Part shown: positions 26,147 to 35,694 of the stretch, in pieces | Layout of the letters: the number at the start of each line of letters is the position of its first letter | Numbering within the stretch: position 1 is the first letter of the stretch | Assembly: GCA_913055655.1 (NCBI GenBank) | Contig: CAJXKA010000001.1 | Span: forward strand, 1,364,842 to 1,428,841 | DNA length: 64,000 bases | DNA from: an uncultured Oceanospirillales bacterium | GTDB taxonomy: Bacteria; Pseudomonadota; Gammaproteobacteria; Xanthomonadales; SZUA-36 | Direction of reading: 5' to 3' | Notes under the pieces: generated by a model | What the model saw: only the letters and a program-made list of their open reading frames with translations | Databases searched by the model: none | Told to the model about the DNA's origin: nothing | Program-made: the position numbers and the translations under genes

Positions 26147-26670
26147 GCCTTGCACGCCGGGTAACCCGGCGCCCTGCTGACCTTTTCGACCCGGTCTTTG
26201 ACGACATCCACCTTCACGCACTCGGCCGTCTTGCGGCTGTGCCACCAGGTGCTGGTGACGTTGGTACCCTCAAACTGATCCACGACCCGGAACCCATCCC
26301 GGTCCATCCGCATGTCCACGCTGGACGCGCGTGCGCCGACCAGGTCCTGGAAATTATGGGGATGCCGGTGCACGGGGCCGGCCTGGTTGCAGTCGGGTGG
26401 TGGCGAGGTTTTCAGCGCATCGTAGATACCGTCCCGCGTCACCACGGTCACGCAGGTCTTGCTGTCCGCGTTCCACCAGTTCGCCAGGATCTCGTCATCG
26501 ACCTTCCTGGCCTTGATAAACAGGTAACCCCGATCCTCCAGTGCCGATTCGCCGTTACGGGCCGACAGGCCGACCAGCCCATCCGTATCGCCAACTTTTG
26601 CGAACGCCGGGACAACAACCCCAGACAGGGCCGCAACCAAAATAGCGACTGAAACTCGACAGAAAGGCAT
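26143..26670 (-). CDS. Secreted hypothetical protein
   Basis: The 175-residue protein begins with a Sec signal (about 1-24, ending VPAFA-K). The mature part has cysteines in KTCVTVV, PPDCNQAG, AECVKVDV and YPACKA that could form two disulfides, and two repeated-looking segments of the type W-W-x-S-K-T-C/W-W-H-S-R-K-T-A-E-C, suggesting an internal duplication. I do not recognise the family. It is the first gene of the coupled minus-strand run that continues to 22028. Confidence 0.7.
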   Translation of the reverse strand: MPFCRVSVAILVAALSGVVVPAFAKVGDTDGLVGLSARNGESALEDRGYLFIKARKVDDEILANWWNADSKTCVTVVTRDGIYDALKTSPPPDCNQAGPVHRHPHNFQDLVGARASSVDMRMDRDGFRVVDQFEGTNVTSTWWHSRKTAECVKVDVVKDRVEKVSRAPGYPACKA

Positions 26671-26776
26671 CGATGCCTCCGCATGGCGTGCTGGTTCAAA
26701 CCCAGAATGTTAGTCCGCGGCAAGAGTGACTTCAATGGCGACACCGCCCCGGCCGCGATCATCAATGCACCGCGTT

Positions 26777-27889
26777 TCAGAACCCCAGCGTGCGTTGCCG
26801 ACCACCGTCTCGCCGGAAAGCGGTCGTATCCAGGTCGGCCATTTGCCGCGCCAGGCCCAGCCGGCGACGGGCCACCAGGAAACGGTGCGCGAGCAGGTCC
26901 GCGAACGGCCCGGCACCACGCATTCTTGCGTGGAACGCGGATCGATACGCCCGGCCGCCATGACAGGACTCTACGATGGCCATGACCGCCTTCGCCCGGC
27001 CGGGGTAATGCACCGTCAGCCAGTCTCGGAACAGCGGCTCCACTTCGTGGGGCAAGCGCAGCAGTACGTAGCTCGCCGCACTGGCGCCACGCGCCGCGAC
27101 GGCGGCCAGGATATGTTCCATCTCGTCATCGTTAATGCGGGGAATCACCGGTGCGACCATGGCGCCAACCGGGATGCCAGCGTCTGCAAGTGTCGAGATG
27201 ATGCGCAGCCTGGCGCCGGGACCCGCCGTGCGCGGTTCCAGCTTTCGTTTCAGCGCGTTGTCCAGCGTGGTCACGCTCACCCGTACGCTGACCAGCCGCC
27301 GGGCCGCCAACTGGGCCAGCAGGTCGGTATCCCGCAACACCAGTGCGCTCTTGGTAATGAGCACCAGCGGCTGGCGCCACGCCAGGCAGGCTTCCAGTAT
27401 CCCGCGCGTGATGGCCAGTTCCCGCTCGGCCGGCTGGTAGGCATCAGTGTTGACCCCGACGGCGATCGGCTCACAGCGCCAGCGCGGCGACGACAGCGTC
27501 TCGGCCAGTCGCTCCGCGGCGTTGACCTTCGCCATGATGACCGTCTCGAAGTCCAGCCCGGGCGACAGGTCGTGGAAGGCATGCGTGGGTCGCGCAAAAC
27601 AGTAAGCGCATCCATGTTCGCAACCCTGGTAGGGGTTGATGGAAAAGTTGAAGCCGATATCCGGGGACTGGTTGCGGGTCACGACCGATTTCGCGTGTAC
27701 CGGAATAATCCGGGTCCCGGGCAGGCTTTCAGGGCTGGTATCGTCTGAACCGGCTGATTCGCGTTCCGACTCGAGAAACCCGGGATCGACCTGCACGGTT
27801 CGCTCGCTGAAGCGATGCGTGATGTTGGCCCGCGAGCCACGGCCCTTGATCGAGGCACGCTGGCCGGGGACGGATTGATAACTGTTCAT
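26777..27889 (-). CDS. PA0069-family radical SAM protein (SplB-like)
   Basis: The 370-residue protein has the family N-terminus (KGRGSRANITHRF...) and the radical SAM cluster GCEHGCAYCFARPTHAFHD. It then shows INPYQ and the core FETVIMAKVN, AVGVNTDAYQPAERELAITRGILE and ITKSALVLRDTDLL, as in PA0069 and the spore-photoproduct-lyase-like group. Spore photoproduct lyase repairs a UV thymine dimer by radical chemistry, but the reaction of PA0069-type proteins is not established. A LexA-like box overlaps the start codon, which supports a DNA-damage role. It is divergent from the VOC gene over 68 bp. Confidence 0.88.
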   Translation of the reverse strand: MNSYQSVPGQRASIKGRGSRANITHRFSERTVQVDPGFLESERESAGSDDTSPESLPGTRIIPVHAKSVVTRNQSPDIGFNFSINPYQGCEHGCAYCFARPTHAFHDLSPGLDFETVIMAKVNAAERLAETLSSPRWRCEPIAVGVNTDAYQPAERELAITRGILEACLAWRQPLVLITKSALVLRDTDLLAQLAARRLVSVRVSVTTLDNALKRKLEPRTAGPGARLRIISTLADAGIPVGAMVAPVIPRINDDEMEHILAAVAARGASAASYVLLRLPHEVEPLFRDWLTVHYPGRAKAVMAIVESCHGGRAYRSAFHARMRGAGPFADLLAHRFLVARRRLGLARQMADLDTTAFRRDGGRQRTLGF

Positions 27890-27897
27890 TTATACAG
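27882..27897 (-). promoter_or_regulatory. LexA (SOS) box over the radical SAM gene start
   Basis: The 16-bp site reads CTGTATAAATGAACAG on the minus strand, a perfect CTG-N10-CAG LexA pattern flanked by TA and TT as in TACTG(TA)5CAGTA. It includes the ATG of the PA0069-like gene (27889-27887). The position would block translation initiation-proximal transcription if LexA binds. Binding has not been tested; the match is by eye. Confidence 0.65.
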
Positions 27898-27957
27898 TAA
27901 TCTACGCACTCGCCGGCGCCGGGTCAAGCGCGCCGACACCCACGAAAGGAGAACCCC

Positions 27958-28329
27958 ATGATTGGTTATGTCACCCTCGGCACCAACAATTTCGATCGCG
28001 CCGTCGCTTTCTACGACGCGCTCATGGCGGAATTCAACGCCGGCCGGTTCATGTCGGCCGATACCTGGGTGGCCTGGGCCGCCTCAAAGGACGAACCCGG
28101 CCTGGCGGTGACGCTGCCGTTTGACGGCAAGCCCGCCACGCATGGCAACGGCACGATGGTCGCGCTGCAGGCCGACTCCCCCGAGATGGTCGATCGCGTC
28201 CATGCCCGGGCGCTCGAACTCGGTGCCACCGACGAGGGTCCCGCCGGCCCGCGCGAGAGCGGGTTTTACGCCGGCTACTTTCGCGACCTCGATGGCAACA
28301 AGCTGAACGTTTTTTATTACCCGGAGTAA
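27958..28329 (+). CDS. VOC (glyoxalase/bleomycin-resistance fold) family protein
   Basis: The 123-residue protein is a single VOC domain: IGYVTLGTNNFDRAVAFYDALMAEF at the start, then GNGTMVALQADSPEMVDRVHARALELGATDEGPAGPR and the closing GFYAGYFRDLDGNKLNVFYYPE. The family folds into paired beta-alpha-beta-beta-beta units and commonly binds metal for lyase or dioxygenase activity. The ligand cannot be told from sequence. ATG 27958 follows AAAGGAGAACCCC. It lies 35 bases before the deacylase gene on the same strand. Confidence 0.9.
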   Translation: MIGYVTLGTNNFDRAVAFYDALMAEFNAGRFMSADTWVAWAASKDEPGLAVTLPFDGKPATHGNGTMVALQADSPEMVDRVHARALELGATDEGPAGPRESGFYAGYFRDLDGNKLNVFYYPE

Positions 28330-28364
28330 GCCCGGTCAACGCATTGCCTGCTAGCATAGCGGGC

Positions 28365-29696
28365 GTGAAACGACTGCTCCTGACCACGATCGCCCTGTGC
28401 GCACTTGCCGCGCAGGGCGTGCCTGCACAAGAACCCGTCCGGCACACGGCGCCCGGCTCGCTCAAGCAATTTTCACGCGAGCCCGACGCGCCTGACCCGG
28501 AAACCGTTGAGAACCCGGAAGCCGCCGAATCAACCGGGACGGCGCTTGAACGGGACGAGAGCATCGGCCCTGAAAGCGGGGAGTTTTCCATCCTGGGCAG
28601 GACACTTGAGCCCGGTGAGTTCAGGCAGTTCAACTGGCAGCTGGATACCGCGATGGCCGGGTTGAGCGTCCCCACGCCGGTGCTGGTCGCGCGCGGCCAG
28701 TTTCCCGGGCCAACGCTGTGCCTGGTCGCCGCGGTACACGGCGACGAACTGAATGGCGTGGAAATCGTCCGGCGCATCATGTTCGGGCTGGAACGTGAAA
28801 AGCTGGCTGGAACGGTATTGGGCATTCCAATCGCGAACGCCTTCGGGTTCCTTCGCGGCTCGCGCTACCTGCCCGACCGGCGCGACCTGAACCGGTTCTT
28901 CCCGGGTTCGGCCGACGGCAGCATGGCGTCTCGTTTCGCCTACGCCCTGTTTGAACAGGTCATCCGCGAATGCAATGTCCTGATCGACATTCACACCGGT
29001 TCATTCAACCGCACCAACCTGCCGCAGCTTAGAGCCGACCTGGGCGACGACGCTGTGTTGAAGCTATCACGCCAGTTTGGCGAAATGGCGGTGTTGCACA
29101 GCGAAGGCCCGGGCGGTTCGCTGCGGGGCGCCGCCGCCGACATCGGCATTCCCACCGTGACGCTGGAAGCCGGTGGGCCCTCGCAATTCCAGGCCAACGC
29201 GGTGGACGCGGGTGTCGAAGCCATCGAGACACTGCTTGACCGCCTGGAGATGCTCAAGCAATTTCGCATGTTCAGTGCGCCCCAGCCGGTCTTCTACGAC
29301 TCCACCTGGGTTCGCGCGGAATCCGGCGGCATCCTGCTGGCAGAGGTGGAACTGGGTGACGAGGTCAGCAAGGGGCAACGCCTGGCCACGGTCACCGACC
29401 CCATAGAGAATCGCCGGGAAACGCTTTACGCGCCGTTTCGTGGACGAATACTGGGTATGGCCCTGAACCAGGTCGTCATGCCGGGCTTTGCGGCATTTCA
29501 CATTGGTCGCGCCACGACCGACAGCGAAGCCGCCGCCGTGGAGCCGGAAACGAGTGTGACGGAAGACCCTGATGCCGCCGGCCCCATGCCCAGCGCGGAG
29601 ACACTGGCGCCGGAGATGGAAGCCGAACCGGAGTCGGAATCCGGACCGGGGTCGGAACCGGATACGGAATCGGATACGGAACCGGAAGACACCTAG
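28365..29696 (+). CDS. Secreted succinylglutamate desuccinylase/aspartoacylase-like protein
   Basis: I chose GTG 28365, which gives a clean signal peptide (VKRLLLTTIALCALAAQGVPAQ); a TTG at 28344 is possible. An acidic linker precedes an M14 AstE/AspA-type zinc domain: VAAVHGDELNGVEIVRRI with His and Glu ligands, RGSRYLPDRRDLNRFFPG, and LIDIHTGSFNRTN with the third ligand. A small beta-domain follows (SGGILLAEVELGDEVSKGQRLATV). The last 60 residues are a low-complexity Glu/Ser/Pro/Asp tail built from degenerate codon repeats. The family removes acyl groups from amino acids or peptides; this one would act outside the cytoplasm. Its TAG stop shares the bases CTAG with the convergent symporter stop. 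Confidence 0.85.
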   Translation: MKRLLLTTIALCALAAQGVPAQEPVRHTAPGSLKQFSREPDAPDPETVENPEAAESTGTALERDESIGPESGEFSILGRTLEPGEFRQFNWQLDTAMAGLSVPTPVLVARGQFPGPTLCLVAAVHGDELNGVEIVRRIMFGLEREKLAGTVLGIPIANAFGFLRGSRYLPDRRDLNRFFPGSADGSMASRFAYALFEQVIRECNVLIDIHTGSFNRTNLPQLRADLGDDAVLKLSRQFGEMAVLHSEGPGGSLRGAAADIGIPTVTLEAGGPSQFQANAVDAGVEAIETLLDRLEMLKQFRMFSAPQPVFYDSTWVRAESGGILLAEVELGDEVSKGQRLATVTDPIENRRETLYAPFRGRILGMALNQVVMPGFAAFHIGRATTDSEAAAVEPETSVTEDPDAAGPMPSAETLAPEMEAEPESESGPGSEPDTESDTEPEDT

Positions 29697-31207
29697 CGTC
29701 TTTCGCCCCTGGCATTCACGTCGCCGTTCTCCGCCAGGCGCTTCTCCCAGAAATCGGCGCCGCGAATGCCCAGCGCCCGCGGGTCGAACACGAACGACCT
29801 GCCCCCCGCTCGCTGCTGCCGCTCATAGTCGCGCAACGCGCGGATCGCCGGTCGCCCGGCCAGGAAGATGGCCAGGATGCCGATAATATTCAACCACGCC
29901 ATCAGGCCGACGCCGATGTCACCCAGCGCCCAGGCCAGCCCCGCCGCGCGGATCGACCCGTAGAACGCCGATGCCAGCAGGCCCAGCTTGAGCACCAGCA
30001 TCAGGCCGGGAATATGCAGCGTGCGCTTGATGTAAGCCACATTGGTCTCGGCGATGTAGTAATAGGCCAGCAGCGTCGTGAACGCGAAGAAAAACAGCGA
30101 AATCGCGATCGCCGGCGCACCGAGGCCGCCGACCACGTGGTCAACGGCCATCTGGGTGAAAGCCGGGCTGTTCGGGTCAATGCTCGCGGCCAGCGTGCCG
30201 CCCGAAACAGCGCTTTCCACGCCGGTCACGTGGTAGTTGCCGGTAATCAGGATCATGAATGCCGTGGCCGAGCACACCAGCAGGGTGTCCACGTAAACCG
30301 AAAACGCCTGCACCAGCCCCTGCTGGGCCGGGTGGTCGACCTCGGCGGCCGCGGCGGCGTGCGGGCCGGTGCCCTGCCCGGCCTCGTTGGAATAAATACC
30401 CCGTTTCACACCCCAGCCGATCACGGCGCCGAATCCGGCCATTGGCGTAAACGCATCACCGATGATCAGGCCGAAGATACCGGGAATGGCCTGGTAGTTC
30501 ATGCCGACGATGACCAGGGCGCCGAGCACGTAGATCAGCGCCATGAACGGCACGACCACCTGCGTAAAGTGCGCAATACGCTTGACCCCGCCGAAGATAA
30601 TCACGCCAAGACCAAGCACGACGACGCAGCCGGTGATCAGCTTCGGCCAGGTGGTCACGCCGAGCGGCGTGGTCACCGCGGCGCCGCCGCCGACCGCCAG
30701 GTCGACCGCGTTGCCGATGGCGTTCGCCTGCACACCCGGAAACAGCAGGCCCATGGCGAACACCGTGGTCAGGGCGAACACCCAGCCATACCATTTCTGA
30801 CCCAGCGCTTTTTCGATATAGAAGGCCGGACCGCCGCGGTACTGCCCCTCGTCCACTTCCTTGTAGATCTGGCCCAGCGTCGATTCGATGTAGGCCGTCG
30901 ATGCGCCCAGGAAGGCCACAACCCACATCCAGAACACGGCGCCCGGGCCGCCGAAGCCAATCGCGGCGGCCACGCCGGCGATATTACCCGTACCCACACG
31001 GCCCGACAGCGAAACGGCCAGGGCCTGGAACGTGGAAATACCGGCTTTCGACTCGCGCCCGCCGACCAGCAACCGGAGCATTTCCGGAAACTGTCGCACC
31101 TGCGCGAACCGGGTCATTATGGAAAAAAACAGGCCCGCGCCCAGGCAGAGGTAGACCAGTGCGGGCGACCACACCCAGGCGCTGACGGCGTCGACAAAAT
31201 CTCTCAT
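29693..31207 (-). CDS. Alanine/glycine:cation symporter (AgcS family)
   Basis: The 504-residue integral membrane protein matches the AgcS/AlsT family: SLSGRVGTGNIAGVAAAIGFGGPGAVFWMW near residues 75-105, ESTLGQIYKEV, the GGVKRIAHFTQVVVPFMALIY region, and YSNEAGQGTGPHAAAAAEVDHPAQQG. It has about 11 helices. The family imports alanine, glycine or D-alanine with sodium. The start is ATG 31207; upstream in-frame codons would run into the efflux promoter. The stop codon overlaps the convergent deacylase gene by four bases. Confidence 0.9.
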   Translation of the reverse strand: MRDFVDAVSAWVWSPALVYLCLGAGLFFSIMTRFAQVRQFPEMLRLLVGGRESKAGISTFQALAVSLSGRVGTGNIAGVAAAIGFGGPGAVFWMWVVAFLGASTAYIESTLGQIYKEVDEGQYRGGPAFYIEKALGQKWYGWVFALTTVFAMGLLFPGVQANAIGNAVDLAVGGGAAVTTPLGVTTWPKLITGCVVVLGLGVIIFGGVKRIAHFTQVVVPFMALIYVLGALVIVGMNYQAIPGIFGLIIGDAFTPMAGFGAVIGWGVKRGIYSNEAGQGTGPHAAAAAEVDHPAQQGLVQAFSVYVDTLLVCSATAFMILITGNYHVTGVESAVSGGTLAASIDPNSPAFTQMAVDHVVGGLGAPAIAISLFFFAFTTLLAYYYIAETNVAYIKRTLHIPGLMLVLKLGLLASAFYGSIRAAGLAWALGDIGVGLMAWLNIIGILAIFLAGRPAIRALRDYERQQRAGGRSFVFDPRALGIRGADFWEKRLAENGDVNARGERR

Positions 31208-31262
31208 GGCAGGTTTCCCGTGACGTTCGGCGCAGTATAGGCGAATCGCCCCGGACACGGTC

Positions 31263-31291
31263 TTGACAAAAAGTGAATGAACGTTCATTCT
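31263..31291 (+). promoter_or_regulatory. Efflux-operon promoter with TetR operator
   Basis: TTGACA (31263-31268) is followed at 17 bases by CATTCT (31286-31291) as -35 and -10. A perfect 16-bp palindrome GAATGAACGTTCATTC (31275-31290) occupies the spacer and -10. This geometry is that of TetR/AcrR-type repression, and a TetR gene is the last gene of the operon (35691-36299), so negative autoregulation is likely. Confidence 0.75.
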
Positions 31292-31344
31292 TCGCACTTG
31301 TCTACCGTGCAGTCTATGCACAAACACCCGGAAACCTGACACCC

Positions 31345-32502
31345 ATGAACCGACCCACGACCTGGTCGCGGCTGGCGCTGATCGCCCTGCTGCCCGCTTT
31401 CCTTTTCGCCTGCCAGCCCACGTCGCAATCCGCGCCCGGGGCCGCCGCCAGCGAGCGGCCGCCAACGCCGGTCTCGATCGTCACCGTCGAGACGGCGCCC
31501 GTCACACTGGCGCGCGAACTGCCGGGGCGCACCCGTGCGTTCCAGGTGGCCGAAGTCCGGCCGCAGGTGTCCGGTATCGTGCTTGACCGGCTCTTCCGCG
31601 AAGGCAGCGAGGTCAAGGCCGGAGAAGCGCTCTACCAGCTCGACGACGCCACCTACCGGGCCGAACTGGCCAGCGCCCGGGCCGCCCTCGCCCGCGCCGA
31701 GGCCGGGCTGGAAGTGGCCGACCTGAACGCGAAGCGGGCCGAAGAACTGCTGGACGTGAAAGCCGTGAGCGACCAGGAATACCGCAACCTGCTGGCCGTG
31801 CGCCAACAGGCCGAGGCCGACGTGGAAATGGCGAAAGCGCAGATCGCCGCGGCGCAAGTGCGCGTCGACTACGCCCGCATCAGCGCGCCCATTGCCGGCC
31901 GGGTCGGCAAGTCCAGCGTCACCCAGGGCGCCCTGGTCACCGCCGACCAGGCCGAGCTGCTCACCACGGTGCACCAGCTCGACCCCATTTACGTCGACGT
32001 CACGCAATCCGCGTCCGAGCTGCTGCAGCTGCGACGCAACCTGGACGAGAACGCCCTGCGCCTGGCCGATGCCATTCCGGTCGAAATCGTGCTGGACGAT
32101 GGCACGGCCTACCCGCACAAGGGTGAACTGACCTTCGCCGACGCCGCGGTCGACCCGACCACCGGCAGCGTCGCCATGCGTATTGTCGTGCCCAACCCGG
32201 AGCGCCTGCTGCTGCCGGGCATGTACGTCCGCGCGATGGTCAGCAACGCCATTGTCGAAGATGGCCTGCTGGTGCCACAGCAGGCGATCCAGCGCACCCC
32301 CAGCGGCGAGGCCTTCGCCATGGTCGTGGCCAGTGACGGCACCGCGCAGCGAAAGATCCTGGAACTCGACCAGACCATCGGCGAGAACTGGCTGGTGCGA
32401 CGCGGCCTGTCGAACGGTGACCGCGTCATCGTCGAGGGCCTGCAGAAAGTCCGTCCGGGCGTGGCCGTGCAGGTGACGCCCATGACCGTCGCCGCCCACT
32501 GA
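31345..32502 (+). CDS. RND efflux periplasmic adaptor (AcrA/MexA-like lipoprotein)
   Basis: The 385-residue protein has a lipoprotein signal with Cys23 (LLPAFLFACQP), then the adaptor plan: PGRTRAFQVAEVRPQVSGIVLDRLFREGSEVKAG lipoyl half, an alpha-hairpin (about 100-165), YARISAPIAGRVGKSSVTQGALV, and the membrane-proximal part with LLLPGMYVRAMV and VPQQAI. It links the inner-membrane pump to a TolC-type channel. ATG 31345 is preferred over an ATG at 31273 that would lie inside the operator. It is the first gene of the adaptor-pump-TetR operon; no outer-membrane factor is encoded nearby. Confidence 0.93.
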   Translation: MNRPTTWSRLALIALLPAFLFACQPTSQSAPGAAASERPPTPVSIVTVETAPVTLARELPGRTRAFQVAEVRPQVSGIVLDRLFREGSEVKAGEALYQLDDATYRAELASARAALARAEAGLEVADLNAKRAEELLDVKAVSDQEYRNLLAVRQQAEADVEMAKAQIAAAQVRVDYARISAPIAGRVGKSSVTQGALVTADQAELLTTVHQLDPIYVDVTQSASELLQLRRNLDENALRLADAIPVEIVLDDGTAYPHKGELTFADAAVDPTTGSVAMRIVVPNPERLLLPGMYVRAMVSNAIVEDGLLVPQQAIQRTPSGEAFAMVVASDGTAQRKILELDQTIGENWLVRRGLSNGDRVIVEGLQKVRPGVAVQVTPMTVAAH

Positions 32503-32511
32503 GGACACCCC

Positions 32512-35500
32512 ATGGCCCAGTTCTTTATTGGCCGCCCGGTCTTCGCCTGGGTGATCGCCATCATCATCATGATCGCCGGCGCGCTCGCCATCGTGCGCCT
32601 TCCGGTGTCCATGTACCCGGACGTCGCGCCGCCGACCGTCACCATCAACGCCAACTACCCGGGCGCCTCGGCAAAGGTCGTCGAAGACTCGGTCACCCAG
32701 GTCATCGAACAGCAGATGAAGGGCCTGGACGGCCTGCTCTACCTGGCCTCGAACAGCTCCGCCAGCGGCAGCGCGTCGGTGACGCTGACGTTTGATAACG
32801 GCACCGACCCCGACATCGCCCAGGTGCAGGTGCAGAACAAGCTGCAGCTGGCCATGCCGTTGCTGCCGCAGGAGGTCCAGCGCCAGGGCGTGAATGTCGG
32901 CAAGGGCCGCAGCGGCTTCCTGATGGTGGTGGGTTTTGTCTCCGAGGACGGCTCGATGTCGCGCAATGACATCGCCGACTACGTCAACGCCAATATCGTC
33001 GACCCCATCAGCCGCGTGCAGGGTGTCGGCGCCGTGCAGGTGTTCGGCTCGCAGTACGCCATGCGCATCTGGCTGGACCCGAACAAGCTTGACACCTACC
33101 GGCTGACGCCGACGGATATCGCCAACGCGGTCCGCGCGCAGAACGCGCAGGTCGCCGTGGGCCAGCTGGGCGGCACGCCGTCGGTGGCCGGCCAGCAGAT
33201 CAACGCCACCATCACGGCACAGAGCCGCCTGCAGACGCCGGAAGAGTTCCAGCGCATCATCATCCGCACCAATCCGGACGGCTCGATGCTGCGCCTGGCC
33301 GACGTGGCGCGGGTGGAACTGGGCGCCGAGAGCTACGACTCCATCTCGCGTTTTAATCGCAAGCCCGCCACCGGCCTGGCCGTCTCGCTCGCCACCGGCG
33401 CCAACGCGCTGGAAACGGCCGAGGCCGTGGAAGCCCGTGTCGAGGAACTCAAACCCTTCTTCCCGGAAAACATGGCCACGGTGATCCCGTTCGAGACGGC
33501 GCCGTTCGTGCGCGTGGCGGTGAAGAACGTCATCAGCACCCTCATCGAGGCCATCGTGCTGGTATTCGCCGTGATGTACCTGTTCCTGCAGAACTGGCGC
33601 GCTACGCTGATCCCGACCATCGCCGTGCCGGTGGTCCTGCTGGGCACCTTCGCGGTGCTCTCGGCGCTCGGTTTCTCCGTCAATATGCTGACCATGTTCG
33701 CGATGGTGCTGGCCATCGGCCTGCTGGTGGACGACGCCATCGTCGTGGTGGAAAACGTCGAGCGGGTCATGTCCGAGGAAGGGCTCTCGCCGGTCGAGGC
33801 GACGCGTAAATCCATGCGCCAGATCACCAGCGCACTGGTGGCCATCGGCCTGGTGCTGTCGGCCGTGTTCGTGCCGATGGCCTTCCTGGGCGGCGCCACG
33901 GGCGTCATCTACCGGCAGTTCTCGGCCACCATCGTGTCCGCCATGGCGCTGTCCGTGCTGGTGGCCGTGGTGCTGACGCCGGCGCTGTGCGCGACCATGC
34001 TGAAACCGCTGAAGAAGGGCGAGCATCACGGTTCGCGCGGCTTTTTCGGCTGGTTCAACCGCAACTTTGATCGCAGCGCCCGGGGCTACCGTTCCTCGGT
34101 GCGCGGCATGATTGCCCGGCCGGTGCGCTTTTTCGCGCTGTTTGCCGTGCTGCTGGGCGCCATGGTGTTCACGTTCATGGGCCGGCCGACGTCGTTCCTG
34201 CCGCAGGAAGACCAGGGCATCCTGTTCGCCCAGGCCATCGCGCCCGTCGGCGCGACCCAGGAGCGAACCATGGACGCCGTGTACCAGCTCGAGGACTACT
34301 TCCTGGAGCAGGAATCCGACGCCGTGGACTCGATGTTCGGCGTGCAGGGCTTCAGTTTCGCGGGCGGCGGGCAGAACAACGCCTTCGCCTTCGTCAAGCT
34401 GAAGGACTGGAGTGAACGCGAAGACCCGTCGCAGAGTGCCGCCGCGGTCACCGGGCGCGCCTCGATGGCGCTGGCCGGCATGAAGGACGCGCTGGCGTTT
34501 GCCTTCGCACCGCCCGCGATCCAGGACCTGGGCCGCTCGCAGGGTTTTGCCTTCTTCCTGAAGGACAACGGCAGCCTGGGCCACCAGGCGCTGGTGGAGG
34601 CCGGCAACCAGTTCGTGCAGGCGGCCAGTGCCAGCCCGTTGCTGGTGGCCGTGCGCCACAACGGCCAGGCCGACTCGCCGCAGTTCCAGCTGGACATCGA
34701 CTTCGAGAAAGCCGGCGCGCTGGGACTGTCGGTCGCGGATGTCAATGCGACGCTGCAGACCGCCTGGGGCGGCCAGTACATCGACGACTTTATCGATCGT
34801 GGCCGCGTGAAGCGGGTCTACCTGCAGGCCGATGCGCCGTTCCGCATGGTGCCGGAAGATTTCCGCCGCTGGACCGTTCGCAACAATGCCGGCGAGATGG
34901 TGCCGCTATCGGCGTTCAGCACCTCGCACTGGACCTACGGCTCACCCCGGCTGGAGCGCTACAACGGCATCTCGGCCATGGAGTTCAACGGCCAGCCGGC
35001 CCCGGGCGTCAGCTCCGGCGAGGCCATGGCCGAGGTCGAGCGCATCGTCTCGGAGCTGCCGAACGGCTTCGGCCTGGACTGGACCGGCATGAGCTACCAG
35101 GAACGCCAGGCGGGTGCGCAGACGCCCCTGCTCTACGCGCTCTCCGTGCTGATCGTATTCCTGTGCCTGGCCGCGCTGTACGAGAGCTGGTCGATTCCGA
35201 CCGCCGTGCTGCTGGCCGCACCGCTGGGCATTTTCGGTATCGCCCTGGCCGCCACGCTGTTCGGCCTGGACCGCGACATTTACTTCCAGGTGGCCATGCT
35301 CACGACCATTGGCCTGACCAGTAAAAACGCGATCCTCATCATCGCCTTCGCCAAGGAAAACGTCGATGCCGGCGTCGACCTGGTGGAAGCGACGCTGGCC
35401 GCGGTTCGCGACCGCCTGCGCCCGATCATCATGACGTCGCTGGCCTTCGGCATGGGTGTGTTGCCGCTGGCGCTGGCCGACGGCGCCGGTTCCGGCGCGC

Positions 35501-35694
35501 AGAAAGCCATCGGCACCGGGGTACTGGGCGGCATGATCGCGGGCGCTTTCCTGGGGATATTCTTTGTACCGCTGTTCTTCGTCACGGTGCAGCGCTTGTT
35601 CGCCCGCGGTCGCCGTGCCACAGTGTCTGGAAAAGAGGCCCAGGACGATACGAACCCCATGAAAGCGACGCCCGCGGAACAGCCGGCATCATGA
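32512..35694 (+). CDS. RND multidrug efflux pump, HAE1 family (AcrB/MexB-like)
   Basis: The 1060-residue protein has the full HAE1 plan with 12 helices and two large periplasmic loops. Motifs seen are [46 protein letters not shown], the proton-relay [18 protein letters not shown] (two Asp, TM4) and [13 protein letters not shown] (Lys, TM10). It should export hydrophobic drugs, detergents or solvents by proton antiport. It begins 10 bases after the adaptor and its stop overlaps the TetR start (ATGA, 35691-35694). The substrate range cannot be read from sequence. Confidence 0.95.
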   Translation: MAQFFIGRPVFAWVIAIIIMIAGALAIVRLPVSMYPDVAPPTVTINANYPGASAKVVEDSVTQVIEQQMKGLDGLLYLASNSSASGSASVTLTFDNGTDPDIAQVQVQNKLQLAMPLLPQEVQRQGVNVGKGRSGFLMVVGFVSEDGSMSRNDIADYVNANIVDPISRVQGVGAVQVFGSQYAMRIWLDPNKLDTYRLTPTDIANAVRAQNAQVAVGQLGGTPSVAGQQINATITAQSRLQTPEEFQRIIIRTNPDGSMLRLADVARVELGAESYDSISRFNRKPATGLAVSLATGANALETAEAVEARVEELKPFFPENMATVIPFETAPFVRVAVKNVISTLIEAIVLVFAVMYLFLQNWRATLIPTIAVPVVLLGTFAVLSALGFSVNMLTMFAMVLAIGLLVDDAIVVVENVERVMSEEGLSPVEATRKSMRQITSALVAIGLVLSAVFVPMAFLGGATGVIYRQFSATIVSAMALSVLVAVVLTPALCATMLKPLKKGEHHGSRGFFGWFNRNFDRSARGYRSSVRGMIARPVRFFALFAVLLGAMVFTFMGRPTSFLPQEDQGILFAQAIAPVGATQERTMDAVYQLEDYFLEQESDAVDSMFGVQGFSFAGGGQNNAFAFVKLKDWSEREDPSQSAAAVTGRASMALAGMKDALAFAFAPPAIQDLGRSQGFAFFLKDNGSLGHQALVEAGNQFVQAASASPLLVAVRHNGQADSPQFQLDIDFEKAGALGLSVADVNATLQTAWGGQYIDDFIDRGRVKRVYLQADAPFRMVPEDFRRWTVRNNAGEMVPLSAFSTSHWTYGSPRLERYNGISAMEFNGQPAPGVSSGEAMAEVERIVSELPNGFGLDWTGMSYQERQAGAQTPLLYALSVLIVFLCLAALYESWSIPTAVLLAAPLGIFGIALAATLFGLDRDIYFQVAMLTTIGLTSKNAILIIAFAKENVDAGVDLVEATLAAVRDRLRPIIMTSLAFGMGVLPLALADGAGSGAQKAIGTGVLGGMIAGAFLGIFFVPLFFVTVQRLFARGRRATVSGKEAQDDTNPMKATPAEQPAS

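Noticed and set aside
31285..34659. A very long minus-strand open frame opposite the first RND operon
   Set aside because: It lies antisense to clearly conserved adaptor and pump genes. Its protein is His/Arg/Gly-rich without any domain, as expected from codon bias in GC-rich DNA.
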